Below the pieces are notes generated by a model. That model had not been told where the DNA came from. It ran no database searches and saw only the letters and a program-made list of their open reading frames with translations. A stretch of 64,000 nt of DNA from Pontederia crassipes (taxonomy: Eukaryota; Streptophyta; Magnoliopsida; Commelinales; Pontederiaceae), in assembly GCA_030549335.1 (NCBI GenBank), contig CM060188.1, forward strand, positions 69,780,696 through 69,844,695, read 5' to 3'. The position numbers and the translations under genes are program-made. Shown one piece after another: positions 35,590-45,671 of this stretch; within the stretch, counting starts at the first letter, position 1; each line of letters starts with the position of its first letter.

Positions 35590-35800
35590 ATTTACATCAA
35601 GGTCGTGCCATTTTGCATTCAGTGTGTCTTATAAGTAGGTATATGGATGGATCAACTGAAATACATATATGTGCTATCAAAAGAATTCTTCTTTAAATGC
35701 GACAAGGATTTTTGTTTGTTAACAAGAAGGGAGGAAAGTCAAATTTATTTGGCTTACTAACACTGATTATGTAGGAAAGTCAAATTTACAAATATTCTCT
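35590..35800 (+). pseudogene. Decayed copia RT/RNase H fragment
   Basis: In a frame with stops the plus strand reads FAFSVCLISRYMDGSTEIHI, then CAIKRIL, a glycine-poor stretch, and KKGGKSNLFG with TNTDYVGKS-like residues in a shifted frame. This resembles the RT-RNase H junction of plant copia proteins (FxVxLISRYMxxPTxxHxxAxKRIL, then a D-x-D-Y-A/V-G motif). It is unlike families A, B and C in this window. Short and degenerate. Confidence 0.5.
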
Positions 35801-36999
35801 TCTCTTTTGTGCTTGAGTGGAATATTAAGAACTCATTGTAAATTTTATGAGACTCATTATAAATTTATTGTCACCTTACCTCTTGAGTGAAGAAAAGAGT
35901 GTGAATTAGTTCATTATAATAGAGACTGTCATCTTACCTTTTGAACAAAATAAATGTGTGAATTAACTCATCTTAGCAGAGTTGCTTGGTGTAAGAGTTT
36001 TGTTCTAACAAGTCTGAAGAAAGGATTTTTGTGGAACTTTAATGGCCTCAAAATCTAGAAGTTGGATCATTGAGAGTGACATAGATTAAGGAATTGGATC
36101 AAATTTCGTTAATAAACTTTGAAATTGTCTTTCTTTTATTTTTTTCTACTATATTACTTGCATTATATTAGTATTTTTTTTTCTTTTGGCCAATCTCGGA
36201 GCAGTTCAATTGGAGATGTCATTGACAAAATGTTGTAAGACTTAATAGTAAAAGAACTTATTTTTTTATTTTAAATCTCTAAACCTAAAAAATATTGATA
36301 AAAGTGAAGCATCCATAACTAAGATTATCATGGAACCCGTGTTTTTGTACCAAATTATTTTTTTTATCATAATTAATGTAATTTTTTATAATATTAAACA
36401 AATAATGTGGCAAGCATGTATTGATAAAATATCTTACCTCTTTCGTGGGCACTGGATATACTGCATGATAAAATGCAGTGTGTAGACTGCATAACAATGA
36501 TGACCGTCCATTGAAATAAACGATGGTGATCTTTCTTTATTTTTTGAACTTCACGTGTGTAAAGCCGACCTAAGATATCCCCTCAGACTTATTCCCTGAC
36601 ATCATCCCAATTCCAAACATGGGAGATCATTGCCTTGAGCCGAAGATGGCCGAGGAAAAGGAGCAAACGAGCATTGTTCCCCTTACCATCTCTTATTCCT
36701 CTTCTTGTGAAATAGGTCTTAGCCCTTGTGATCATCTCCTTTCTTTTATTTTTCTTGTGAAAGTGTTCCCTTCATGGCTGGAGGAGCATTTGGTCTCCAG
36801 ATCCATTATTTTAATACCATTGGAGGATTATAAAGCATGTTGGCAATTAGAAGGGACCAAATGAATTTCCACGGAAGGTGAAAATAATGGTTTTCTGTCA
36901 CATGTTAGTGCATGAGTTCCACTCAACAACCGTAATAAAATTTTCAAGCCGAATGTAGAGGATCAAGACCAACTTCCACGGCTTGGATCAATTACCTTT
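35801..36999. other. Intergenic, no gene recognised
   Basis: AT-rich. Near 35820-35960 a phrase of about 100 bp (ATTAAGAACTCATTG; CATTATAATAGAGACTGTCATCTTACCT-like) repeats imperfectly. The 81-codon frame at 36619-36864 matches no family I know. Confidence 0.35.
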
Positions 37000-37140
37000 A
37001 AGCATAGAAGAAGAAGACGAGAGCAAAAAGAAACGAAACAAAAATAAAAAAAATAAAAGGAAAAAAGAAACGTACAAATTTTCTTTAACAAGATAGAAAT
37101 TGATTAAAAACCATTAGAGAAAGCCAATTTAAAAATCTTC

Positions 37141-37930
37141 AATTATAGAGGTTTATTGGTTTACGAGTAAGTAAATAATAATAATAATAATAAATTTTCA
37201 AGAAGATCGTTGTTACCGTTGGTCGTCTCAACGTCGGGTATATAACGACCTTCTTTCCTTCCTCCCTCCGGACACTTCTCTCTCGCTCGTTCTCTCTCTC
37301 GCTCGCTCGCTCTCTTTCTCTCTCTCGCTCTGAAAAGCTGCGCACCGACGACGGTTTCCATCTCATCCTTCTCGCGCGCAGACGAGCTCCTCGTGTCTTG
37401 GCCGCGAGCGGGAAGGCCGATCGATACGCGTACGTCCAAGGCATCAGCCCTCTTTCTTGGCTCCATGTCGCGCGGCGCACAGACCAAGGTCGGTCAGTCT
37501 CCTTCTGCGTTCGCTCTGTCGGCCCACCGTCGGGGGATCTCCGTCTCGTTTTAGTCTCTGGCTTGGCCGCACAGGCAGGCAGGCAGGCAGGGGACGGACC
37601 AAGAAAGCTTCTTGGCTGCATCTGCGTTCCGTCAAGATCTCTCTTGGCGGCCGGCGCAGAGGAAGAGGAGTTAGGGGACGGAGCGCACGTCCATGGCATC
37701 AATCAATCGATCAACCTTCTTGAGCTCGATCCGCCTCTGTCTTGGCCTCGCGTACGCGGGACGACGGACCGTTGCACAAACCCCATCGATCGAGTCAAGC
37801 TCTGCTTCTTGGCCCGTCAAGAGTGCTCGCTCTCCATCGTCGCCGTGTTTGTTGTGGGAGGGAGGACTCTTCTCTGCGCCCACGACCAGACGCGTGACGG
37901 CTGCTGCTTCAATTTCCCGGTGGCCCTGAT
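37141..37930 (+). promoter_or_regulatory. Promoter and 5' leader of CAF1 copy 1
   Basis: TATA box TATATAA at 37239-37245, then a pyrimidine-rich CT/CTCG tract (37276-37331, a common plant core-promoter feature). A GC-rich leader runs to about 37930. A possible 5'-UTR intron donor is GAGA|GTAATT near 37935. An AT-rich, T-rich stretch (37950-38290) then leads to the ATG, consistent with a 5'-UTR intron. The splice sites are guesses. Confidence 0.6.
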
Positions 37931-38316
37931 CGAGAGTAATTTTTAGTCTGACAATTCCATTTCTTTCCCAATTTTACTCATTGAGTTAATTACTGCATAA
38001 TAGTGCCTATTTAAAAATCCTGCCGTTAATTGTTTCCTGTTAGCTAGCTAAAAACTTTATACTTACAGTCGCCCTTTTCCTTCTCCGGCCAATTACATTA
38101 TCACCTGATTATTTTACTTGCTTATAAAGATCAAACTTGTTGGGTTCATTCTGATTTTAATTCGCTTGCCTTCTAGTTAATTTGCTCAGCCAATTGTCGT
38201 TTCTATCTACTGCTTGTATCCTTCTAGTTGCTCGCTGTCTGATTGTTCTTATTTAACATCATTTTTGTTTTCTTGCTGAAATTGGTTAATCATTGCTACC
38301 AAAGAAAATAGAAATA

Positions 38317-39411
38317 ATGAAAGCTTCTGTGGTTAATGTATGGAGGGAGAACTTGCGTGAACAATTGACCATCATCTCATCCCTCTTGCCTGAACATAAC
38401 TTTGTGGCGCTTGATACCGAGTTTCCGAAGTTCCTTCGAAATCCGCCTCGACATGCGTATGAGGAGGCCGTGTATCATGCCGTCAAGCTCAACGTGGATC
38501 GCCAAAAGCTTATCCAACTTGGATTTACGTTGTTCAATGAATTTGGTTCTTTGCCGATGTCGAATGCCCATGCGACGGCTCAATCATCACCCTGTTGCTT
38601 GTCTTGGCAGTTCAACTTTCGACACTATGATCCCTCCGCTGACGGGGTGTCATCCCTATGGAAGAGTGGCATAGACCTCAAGAAGAACATGCAAGACGGC
38701 ATCGATGCACACACCTTCTCGGGTCTGCTACGAGAGTTGTTGAACCCATACTATGGACATGTGAAATGGTTGACATTTCACGGCATCTATGACATAGCTT
38801 ACCTAGTCAAGCTACTCACACAACAACCGTTGCCTAGGACCTTAGACGATTTCTTGTTACTTGCAAGAAACATCCTAGGAGAATTCTTCGATATCAAGTA
38901 CCTAGCTAGATTTTGTGATGGATTGCTGGATGGACAAACAAGTTTGAAAATGTTATCTTTCCATCTCTTAAAGGTTAGGATAGAAGGGGACATTGTGCTA
39001 CATCAAGCAGGATATGATAGCTTGATGACTGGTGCTTCATTTTGGGCTATGAAGGCAGCTCATAACCTAATAGAAGAAGATGGTACTTGCATCCTATGTG
39101 GCGTCGAGGAGCACTGCATAGGTCTACAGCAACAACAACAGGAGGAAGAGCTTATGGTGTATGGACAACAACAACAACAAGAGGAGGAGAAAGAGCTTAT
39201 GATGCAACAACAACAACATATGAGGATGTTTGTGCCTATACTTCCACATAGATTTCGCGTATTTCTAGCACCTTTACGACCTGCACCACCACCACTACAT
39301 CTCATACCAGCAATGAAGACCGCACCATCTCCTAGAACCATTGGGTACTTTGTTCGGCCACTGCCACCATCTATTGCTTTTGGACCACCTTCATATGGTT
39401 ACCATTATTAG
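38317..39411 (+). CDS. CAF1: CCR4-associated factor 1 (CAF1) deadenylase, copy 1
   Basis: 364-residue DEDD-family 3'-5' exoribonuclease, the catalytic subunit that shortens mRNA poly(A) tails in the CCR4-NOT complex. Start chosen at ATG 38317 (MKASVVNVWRENL), which matches the usual CAF1 N-terminus; the open frame extends eight codons upstream without an ATG. Catalytic residues: D33 and E35 in FVALDTEFP, D159 in FHGIYDIAYLVKLL, D234 with H230 in HQAGYDSLMT. All four acids are present. The C-terminus is unusual, with CAA/CAG-coded glutamine runs (QQQQQEEEL; QQQQQEEEKEL) and a proline-rich tail after residue about 305. It is intronless in the coding region, as many plant CAF1 genes are. It differs from the 59356 copy by 15 substitutions and one glutamine. 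Confidence 0.93.
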   Translation: MKASVVNVWRENLREQLTIISSLLPEHNFVALDTEFPKFLRNPPRHAYEEAVYHAVKLNVDRQKLIQLGFTLFNEFGSLPMSNAHATAQSSPCCLSWQFNFRHYDPSADGVSSLWKSGIDLKKNMQDGIDAHTFSGLLRELLNPYYGHVKWLTFHGIYDIAYLVKLLTQQPLPRTLDDFLLLARNILGEFFDIKYLARFCDGLLDGQTSLKMLSFHLLKVRIEGDIVLHQAGYDSLMTGASFWAMKAAHNLIEEDGTCILCGVEEHCIGLQQQQQEEELMVYGQQQQQEEEKELMMQQQQHMRMFVPILPHRFRVFLAPLRPAPPPLHLIPAMKTAPSPRTIGYFVRPLPPSIAFGPPSYGYHY

Positions 39412-40126
39412 AGTTGGTATTCCCATCTTTATACCTTTTGATTTCTATCAGCTAGTTTGGACCACCTTGTCATGGATGCCATTTTTAGATTTGCAAGTCC
39501 ATCCTCTTACCTTTTGTTTTCTATTAGATTATATTGTTATTTGTCACCATTCTAATTTGGACTTAATGGAGGTATCCCTCCTTTGTTTGTTCATGAGATA
39601 AAAAAAATCTGTGAATTAGATCAAGAGTCCTTTAAAAGCAAATGAATCAAATATGGTTCAGAGATTTTTAATCCGATGATACAAAAAATAGGGGACATGG
39701 CGTCCCTCCTTTAGAGGAGGGATACCTCCATTTTTTTCTTCTAATTTTGGCAACAATGTGCATGGTAGCCTCTTCATCTGTTTTACCTTATCTTTATCCA
39801 TATGTACAAATTTAATATGGAAATTATGCATATAATAAGTTAACAATACAAATTACATGTGTACTGATCAATGATGTAGATAATAAGTTAACTATGCAAC
39901 TTACACGAATACTGCTCATCTAATCTACAATTACACTTTGTCACATTGTCCTTATTTGCCTTTAATTATTACAATTACACTTTGCTTTCAAATAACTTCC
40001 TCATTTTCTTTCCTTTTCCCGCTGTTTTTGGTGTTTTCTCCTTTTGGCTTTAAACAACTTTTTTTTCTTCATATTCGATCCGATTTTGATGACATTGCCA
40101 AAACATTTTATTTACCAAATGAAAAT
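39412..40126 (+). other. 3' flank of CAF1 copy 1
   Basis: Likely 3' UTR followed by AT-rich sequence, duplicated at 60454-61155. Contains the inverted repeat listed separately. No gene recognised. Confidence 0.45.
39565..39732. repeat. Inverted repeat / MITE-like unit in CAF1 3' flank, copy 1
   Basis: AATGGAGGTATCCCTCCT at 39565 and its reverse complement AGGAGGGATACCTCCATT at 39715-39732 enclose about 130 bp. This could be a small inverted-repeat transposon or a hairpin in the 3' UTR. No clear target duplication seen. Present in the second CAF1 copy at 60591-60758. Confidence 0.5.
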
Positions 40127-40677
40127 GAAAATCCAATGTTAAAAAATGAACTCTTGTATTTTCGAAAATATTTTGGCATGGCCTAGTGTTAAATGCCGCA
40201 TCTATACAATTTACAATATCACTTACTGTTTATGAAATTAAATGAGCATTAATAGTTGTTTATAATTAAGTAACTAACCAATAAAGTGAGACTCAAGCCC
40301 AAAAGTCTAAATATCAATGAATGATTTTACGCTCAAGCCGACTCCGAACTCGCATGATTTTTTGTTGTAAGTTGATGCCAAGGTGTTGATAAATTTGTGG
40401 CGCTAATTCAATGTGATGACAGTGCCAAATTCATATTGGTGATGGTGTGGCGCTAATGGCCGATCGGTGACGGTGATGGCCGAGCGGCAACGGCAACGAT
40501 GGAGCATGATGGCGATGGAGGAGTGGAGATGGTGATGTCAGAATGACGACGGCGATGGCAGAGTGGAGATGGTGGAGGGAATAAGTAAAAAGGTAAAATG
40601 TTAAAACAAAAGAGGGGATAAGGATTTAAACTAATTTTTAGTGTCATCAACACCTGTGACGCTAGTGAGAGGACACT

Positions 40678-41058
40678 GGCGCGAAAAAGTTTGTTAAACA
40701 AATAAGATTCAACATGAAGTAGAGATTAGAAGATGCTAAAGAGTACTGTGGTGCCTCTAAGTTAGCGCAAAACAAAAATGAGGCACAACCATGACGCTAA
40801 TGTGAAGCCAAACGGCCACAATTTATTGTTGACTCCGTTGTGTCTCTATGATGGCATTAAATTGAGTTACAAAAAAATTTATATCGTTTAATTCCATACT
40901 GATAATTCCATGCTTGTAATTGTATGATTAATGAGATAAAAATATGATTTATAAATAACTAATATATGCTATATGTTGTATATACAAATTATATATTGAA
41001 ATATGAATATATATCTATAGATGTAGTTATTCAATTTAGCGGATCTATTTTATACATA
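40678..41058. other. CACTA-like sub-terminal sequence and AT-rich DNA
   Basis: Words such as GACGCTAATGTG and TAGCGCAAAAC resemble the sub-terminal repeats of the CACTA element at 17.7-21.1 kb. Similar words occur in 40340-40670 and 61156-61600. No CACTA terminus or transposase seen here. Confidence 0.4.
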
Positions 41059-41065
41059 TATATAC

Positions 41066-41243
41066 CGCCTATGTTTTATAGCCGGTCCCAAGCCCGAATA
41101 AAGGAGGAGGGTTGTGTTAGGCCCCGACAGCCAGCGTAAAACCCTGTCGAATCTCATGAACATGGATCAACGAATATAGCGTCATATGATCCATGTAGCC
41201 GACCCCACCTAGTGGGATAAGGCTTTGTTGTTGTTGTTGTTTG
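41066..41243 (+). mobile_element. RTE-type LINE 3' end, 5'-truncated
   Basis: Ends CCCCACCTAGTGGGATAAGG, then CTTTG and a (TTG)n tail, the characteristic 3' end of plant RTE-type non-LTR retrotransposons. A 7-bp TATATAC occurs on both sides (41059-41065 and 41244-41250) and may be the target duplication, though the area is AT-repetitive. No coding part remains. Confidence 0.65.
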
Positions 41244-41250
41244 TATATAC

Positions 41251-41529
41251 TATTTATATTAACAAATGTGCACATAAGTTTATATTACCTCTTAGGAGGA
41301 CTTCAAGTAGAAATTATTAGCGGAAGTAATTATTTGAAGTTTTGGTACTTTATGTTCATGGCTTGGTATTGCTAGTAGCACGTCAGTGTATCGTTAGTTG
41401 GATGTCCTTGGGTCAGTTGTTGTTACTGTAGCATATCACAGAAATGTTATATTGGGCATTTTTTTGGTTGTTAGTTCCAGAAGGTACTTTAGCATAGCGC
41501 ATCGGTTAGAAGTATTGAGAACGAATCAA
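41251..41529 (+). repeat. Probable copia family B LTR, left part
   Basis: Near 41495 the word ATAGCGCATCGGTTAGAAGT matches the LTR fragment at 24278 (ATAGCGCGTCGGTTGGAAGT). The LTR then breaks off and resumes at about 42221 (GGAAGCTATGAAGATGATAA), with plastid-like DNA between. The left LTR boundary could not be placed. Confidence 0.45.
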
Positions 41530-42210
41530 ATCAGATGGTTTTATTTCTTATCATTGAGAAATAGGAATCCGTGTTATCAAAGGATTTCCTGAGAATGAGT
41601 CAATCATCCGCTTTGATATCTTTTTGGACAAAAATGGGAATATTGTTTCTCCATTGATAAAAAATTTCGGTCCTTGGGTTGGATGCATACAGTTCAAAAA
41701 AATTTCCGAAAAAAGAATCAATGCGTCGATTCCAAATATATTTCTTTTTCCTTTAATAGGTTTTTTTGTTTTTCTAATGAAGGGGTTTTCTTCTATTTTT
41801 CCAAAAATACGAGATGGGTGGATTGTTAATGTGGACGATTTAGAAGATATTATTGGAGGACATGTATGGTTAGGTGAATATTGTTTCTCCATTGATAAAA
41901 AAATTCAGTCCTTGGGTTGGATGCATACGGTTCAAAAAAATTTTCGAAAAAAGAATCAATGCGTCGATTCCAAATCTATTTCTTTTTTCTTTAATAGGTT
42001 TTTTTTTTCTAATGAAGGGGTTTTCTTCTATTTTTCCAAAAATACGAGATGGGTGGATTATTAATGTGGACAATTTAGAAGATATTATTGGAGGACATGT
42101 ATGGTTAGGTTCCATTTGTATTCCAGCTACGGTTTCATTAGATATCTTACAACTAGAATCCCTCATTTTTCCTATCCGGTTCCACCACCACCGCGAACTA
42201 GTTCGAAAGG
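41530..42210 (-). pseudogene. ycf2: Plastid ycf2-derived insertion (NUPT) with internal tandem duplication
   Basis: On the minus strand, 41545-41650 reads, with one frameshift, [24 protein letters not shown], then [14 protein letters not shown]. These match plastid Ycf2 (ING-TI-PFL--KI-K-MIDSF and [14 protein letters not shown]). A second Ycf2 piece at about 42107-42195 reads [15 protein letters not shown], preceded by SRWW-N-IGK-like residues. In the plastid gene these two pieces are far apart, so they were joined or rearranged. Between them a 238-bp unit is tandemly duplicated (41643 and 41881). Part of that unit (coding [20 protein letters not shown] on plus) I cannot assign. It is a nuclear pseudogene fragment. 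Confidence 0.75.
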
Positions 42211-42220
42211 TTAACCTAGA

Positions 42221-42347
42221 AGGAAGCTATGAAGATGATAAGCTCTCGTTGGAAAAAAATCTTCTAAGTTTCTTTTCCAAATTCTTCATCCACTTCAAAC
42301 ATCTTCATTAAGATTCAGATTGTGGATCTTAACATGTTATAAGAGCC
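42221..42347 (+). repeat. Copia family B LTR 3' end and primer site
   Basis: Collinear with 24310-24434. The LTR ends CTTAACA at 42334, followed by TGTTATAAGAGCC, a decayed tRNA-Met primer site. Confidence 0.6.
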
Positions 42348-42426
42348 GGAATCAGGATAATTCAGATCTGGGTGACATAGTGATCAGATTTCTGATTCTT
42401 AATCCCTTGATGGTTTTCTATTTGAG

Positions 42427-44180
42427 TTGATTTCCAGATCTGAACTGCTCAGATTTTGTTGTGAATACATCATTCTATCTAAATTGGTGTTTCTGTCAAA
42501 GATTCTTATACTTCATCTGTTACTTGATAATTCTAATCCATTGTTCTTATCTGCTTGGGATACACCTGGTTTCATAATGATTCATGAGGTTTCGACTGGA
42601 TCTAAAAACTATGCAAATTGGAGTAATGCTATGTTCAATGCGTTATTATCGAATAATAAGCACATATTTGTAGACAGATCTCTCATGATCGATAATGTTG
42701 ACAGTAACTTACATTTCCAATGTAAGCAGTGCAACGCATTGGTGCTCCCTTGAATTGCAAGTACCGAGCAAAAGGATTGATTAGCAAAAAAATTCTTATT
42801 CACAAGCGGCTCATATTGTGTTCTTGGAGCTCAAAGAAGGCTTTGAAAAGCACAAACCCTAAACCATGTCATACAAAGTCCCAATGTGAATACTGCAAGA
42901 AACCATGTCATACAAAGTCCCAATGTTATAAGCTAGTTGGGTTTCCTGCGAATTATAAGTTCACCAAAGGAATGAGCCATAATACAGCTAAGAGTGCTCA
43001 ACTTCACGTGAATTCATATGCAGAAGTAGAGATATCAGATAGCATTGGAGATATGAAGTAAGATCCTCTAATTACTGAAGAGCGATATAATTGCATTCTT
43101 TAGTTACTAAGCAAGAGTCAAGTTCCGGAGGCCTCTGATCATGCGGCTAATATGACAGGTGGTACGGACAATGAACTTTATGACATTGATAGTAGTCAAT
43201 CCACAAGAGCTTCAAATCACATGACATGTCTTAAAGGGTGGTTAATTGATGTACGGAGTTTGTTTTGTCGAAGTACAGTTACCATGCCTAATGGAAGTAT
43301 ATCAACTGTAACTCATTCAGGAAGGTTACCGCTTAGTAATGGTGCAAGTTTGAGTAATGTACTTTGTGTAAAAGATTTCAAGTTCAATTTTAATTTCAAT
43401 GGTACAGCTAGTTAAAGATCATTGCGCAGTGACATTCTCATTTGAAACTCGTTTAATTCGTGCAGTGGAAAAGTGAGCCTGATTGGTGAAAAGAAGAAGG
43501 GGCTCTACTATATGAAGGAACAATTCTACAGGAGTTCAGGAGCTACAAAACATGTTGTTGCAACAATAGGGGAAGATATCAAGACTTGGCATCAAAGGCT
43601 TGGGCACTTTCCTTTAGACAGATTCCAATATGTACAATATGCTTCCATTTGTAAATCCAAAGATTTTCAGTATAGTATTTGCCTAGAAGCAAAACAAGCC
43701 ATTCGCTTTACATGATAAATCTGTTACTCCTATTTTTTGTAGACATAACACAAGTGGAAACTTTGGGACCTTATAAAGTTCCAACTCATAATGGTTTCAA
43801 TTTCTTTATTACAATTGTGGATGATTACAGTCGGTTGACTTGGCTTTATATCATGAAAACAAAATCTGATTGCTGTAGTGTTTTGTCAAATTTTCTTAAC
43901 ATGGTTGAGAGACAATTTGACAACATGGTTAAGACTATAAGAACAGATAATGACAGAATGATTCAACAAACCATGCAATAAGTTGTTCTTAACCAGAGGT
44001 GTCATACATTAGAGACCTCAGCAGAATGGAACTGTGGAAAGGAGGAAGTGGCTAGATCTCTCATGTTTCAGTCCAACATGCCAAGTAAGTTCTGGGTTGA
44101 AAGTGTGCAGTCTGGAGTTCATATTATAAATAGGCTTCCTGTTAAGATGTTAAATAATATCTCACCTTACGAGGAAGTTC
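42427..44180 (+). pseudogene. Copia family B gag-integrase, tandem unit 1
   Basis: Gag N-terminus (NPLFLSAWDTPGFIMIHEVS), then a deletion of gag sequence to the zinc-knuckle region, where a 39-bp in-frame duplication (42861 and 42900) doubles the CHTKSQC element. The protease-region remnant is at 43190-43410, pre-integrase at 43473-43715 (RLGHFPLDRFQYVQY) and the integrase core at 43740-43980. It continues to FWVESVQSGVHIINRLPVKM and stops at EEV, where unit 2 begins. Several stops. Confidence 0.75.
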
Positions 44181-45671
44181 TGGATTGAATGAAGAGTTTA
44201 ATTAAATCAGGATTCAAATTTTTCTCATGTCACATTTGACATCCATTAATCAGTCATATAGAAAAGCAATGACAAAGAAGATGTGTTGCAGAGTCCTGGA
44301 GATTAGCAGTTAGCTCTTATCAGTTATAAACCTCAAGTTCCCTAAGGAAAGTCCAAGTTAGATTGCATCATCACTCGTGAATACTGCAAGAAACCATGTC
44401 ATACAAAGTCCAAATGTTATAAGCTAATTGGGTATCCTGCGAATTATAAGTTCACCAAAGGAATGAGAAATAATACAGCTAAGCGTGCTCAACTTCACGT
44501 GAATTCATATGAAGAAGTAGAGATATCAGATAGTAATGGAGATATGAAGAAAGATCCTCTAATTACTGAAGAGCAATATAATTGCATTCTTTAGTTACTA
44601 AGCAAGAGTCAAGTTCCGGAGGCCTCTGATCATGCGGCTAATATGGCAAGTACGGACAATGAACTTTATGATTTTGATAGTAGTCAATTCTCAAGAGCTT
44701 GAAATCACATGACATGTCTTAAAGGGTGGATAATTGATGTAAGGAGTTTGTTTTGTGGAAGTACAGTAACCATGCCTAACGGAAGTATATCAACTGTAAC
44801 ACATTCAGGAAGGTTACCGCTTAGTAATGGTGCTAGTTTGAGTAATGTACTTTGTGTACTAGATTTCAAGTTCAATTTTAATTTCAATGGTACAGCTAGT
44901 TAAAGATCTTCATTGCGCAGTGACATTCTCATTTGAAACTCGTTTAATTCGTGCAGTGGAAAAGTGAGCCTGATTGGTGAAAAGAAGAAGGGGCTCTACT
45001 ATATGAAGGAACAATTCTACAGGAGTTCAGGAGCTACAAAACATGTTGTTGCAACAATAGGGGAAGATATCAAGACTTGGCATCAAAGGCTTGGGCACTT
45101 TCCTTTAGACAGATTCCAATATGTACAATATGCTTCCATTTGTAAATCCAAAGATTTTCAGTATAGTATTTGCCTAGAAGCAAAACAAGCCATTCGCTTT
45201 ACATGATAAATCTGTTACTCCTATTTTTTGTAGACATAACACAAGTGGAAACTTTGGGACCTTATAAAGTTCCAACTCATAATGGTTTCAATTTCTTTAT
45301 TACAATTGTGGATGATTACAGTCGGTTGACTTGGCTTTATATCATGAAAACAAAATCTGATTGCTGTAGTGTTTTGTCAAATTTTCTTAATATGGTTGAG
45401 AGACAATTTGACAACATGGTTAAGACTATAAGAACAGATAATGACAGAATGATTCAACAAACCATGCAATAATTTGTTCTTAACCAGAGGTGTCATACAT
45501 TAGAGACCTCAGCAGAATGGAACTGTGGAAAGGAGGAAGTGGCTAGATCTCTCATGTTTCAGTCCAACATGCCAAGTAAGTTCTGGGTTGAAAGTGTGCA
45601 GTCTGGAGTTCATATTATAAATAGGCTTCCTGTTAAGATGTTAAATAATATCTCACCTTACGAGGAAGTTC
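44181..45671 (+). repeat. Copia family B, tandem unit 2 (1,491 bp)
   Basis: Begins inside gag (TGGATTGAATGAAGAG) and ends in integrase (SPYEEV), directly repeating the structure of unit 1. Translated pre-integrase and integrase segments (44964-45206 and 45170-45472) are identical in protein to those of unit 1. The boundaries lie inside coding regions and not at LTRs, so this is local duplication and not new insertion. Confidence 0.85.

Larger units (their letters stand above)
37000..40677 (+). repeat. Segmental duplication copy 1 (CAF1 locus)
   Basis: Collinear with 58060-61610: A-rich block, leader, intron-like region, CAF1 coding sequence and 3' flank. Copy-specific differences are an indel in the 3' UTR (15 bp near 39541) and a replaced block at 40127-40340 against 61156-61266. 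Similarity ends at GGACACT (40671-40677), exactly where copy 2 is interrupted by a gypsy LTR. Confidence 0.85.

Noticed and set aside
36619..36864. 81-codon frame upstream of CAF1 copy 1
   Set aside because: Starts with ATG but matches no family I know and lies outside the duplicated region. Not enough evidence for a gene.
39060..39341. Minus-strand cysteine-rich frame (also at 60099-60383)
   Set aside because: Antisense of the CAF1 glutamine codon runs.
41624..42311. Two overlapping plus-strand frames (146 and 145 codons) with a shared repeated sequence
   Set aside because: They run across the minus-strand ycf2-derived pieces and the 238-bp duplication. The recognisable protein is on the minus strand.
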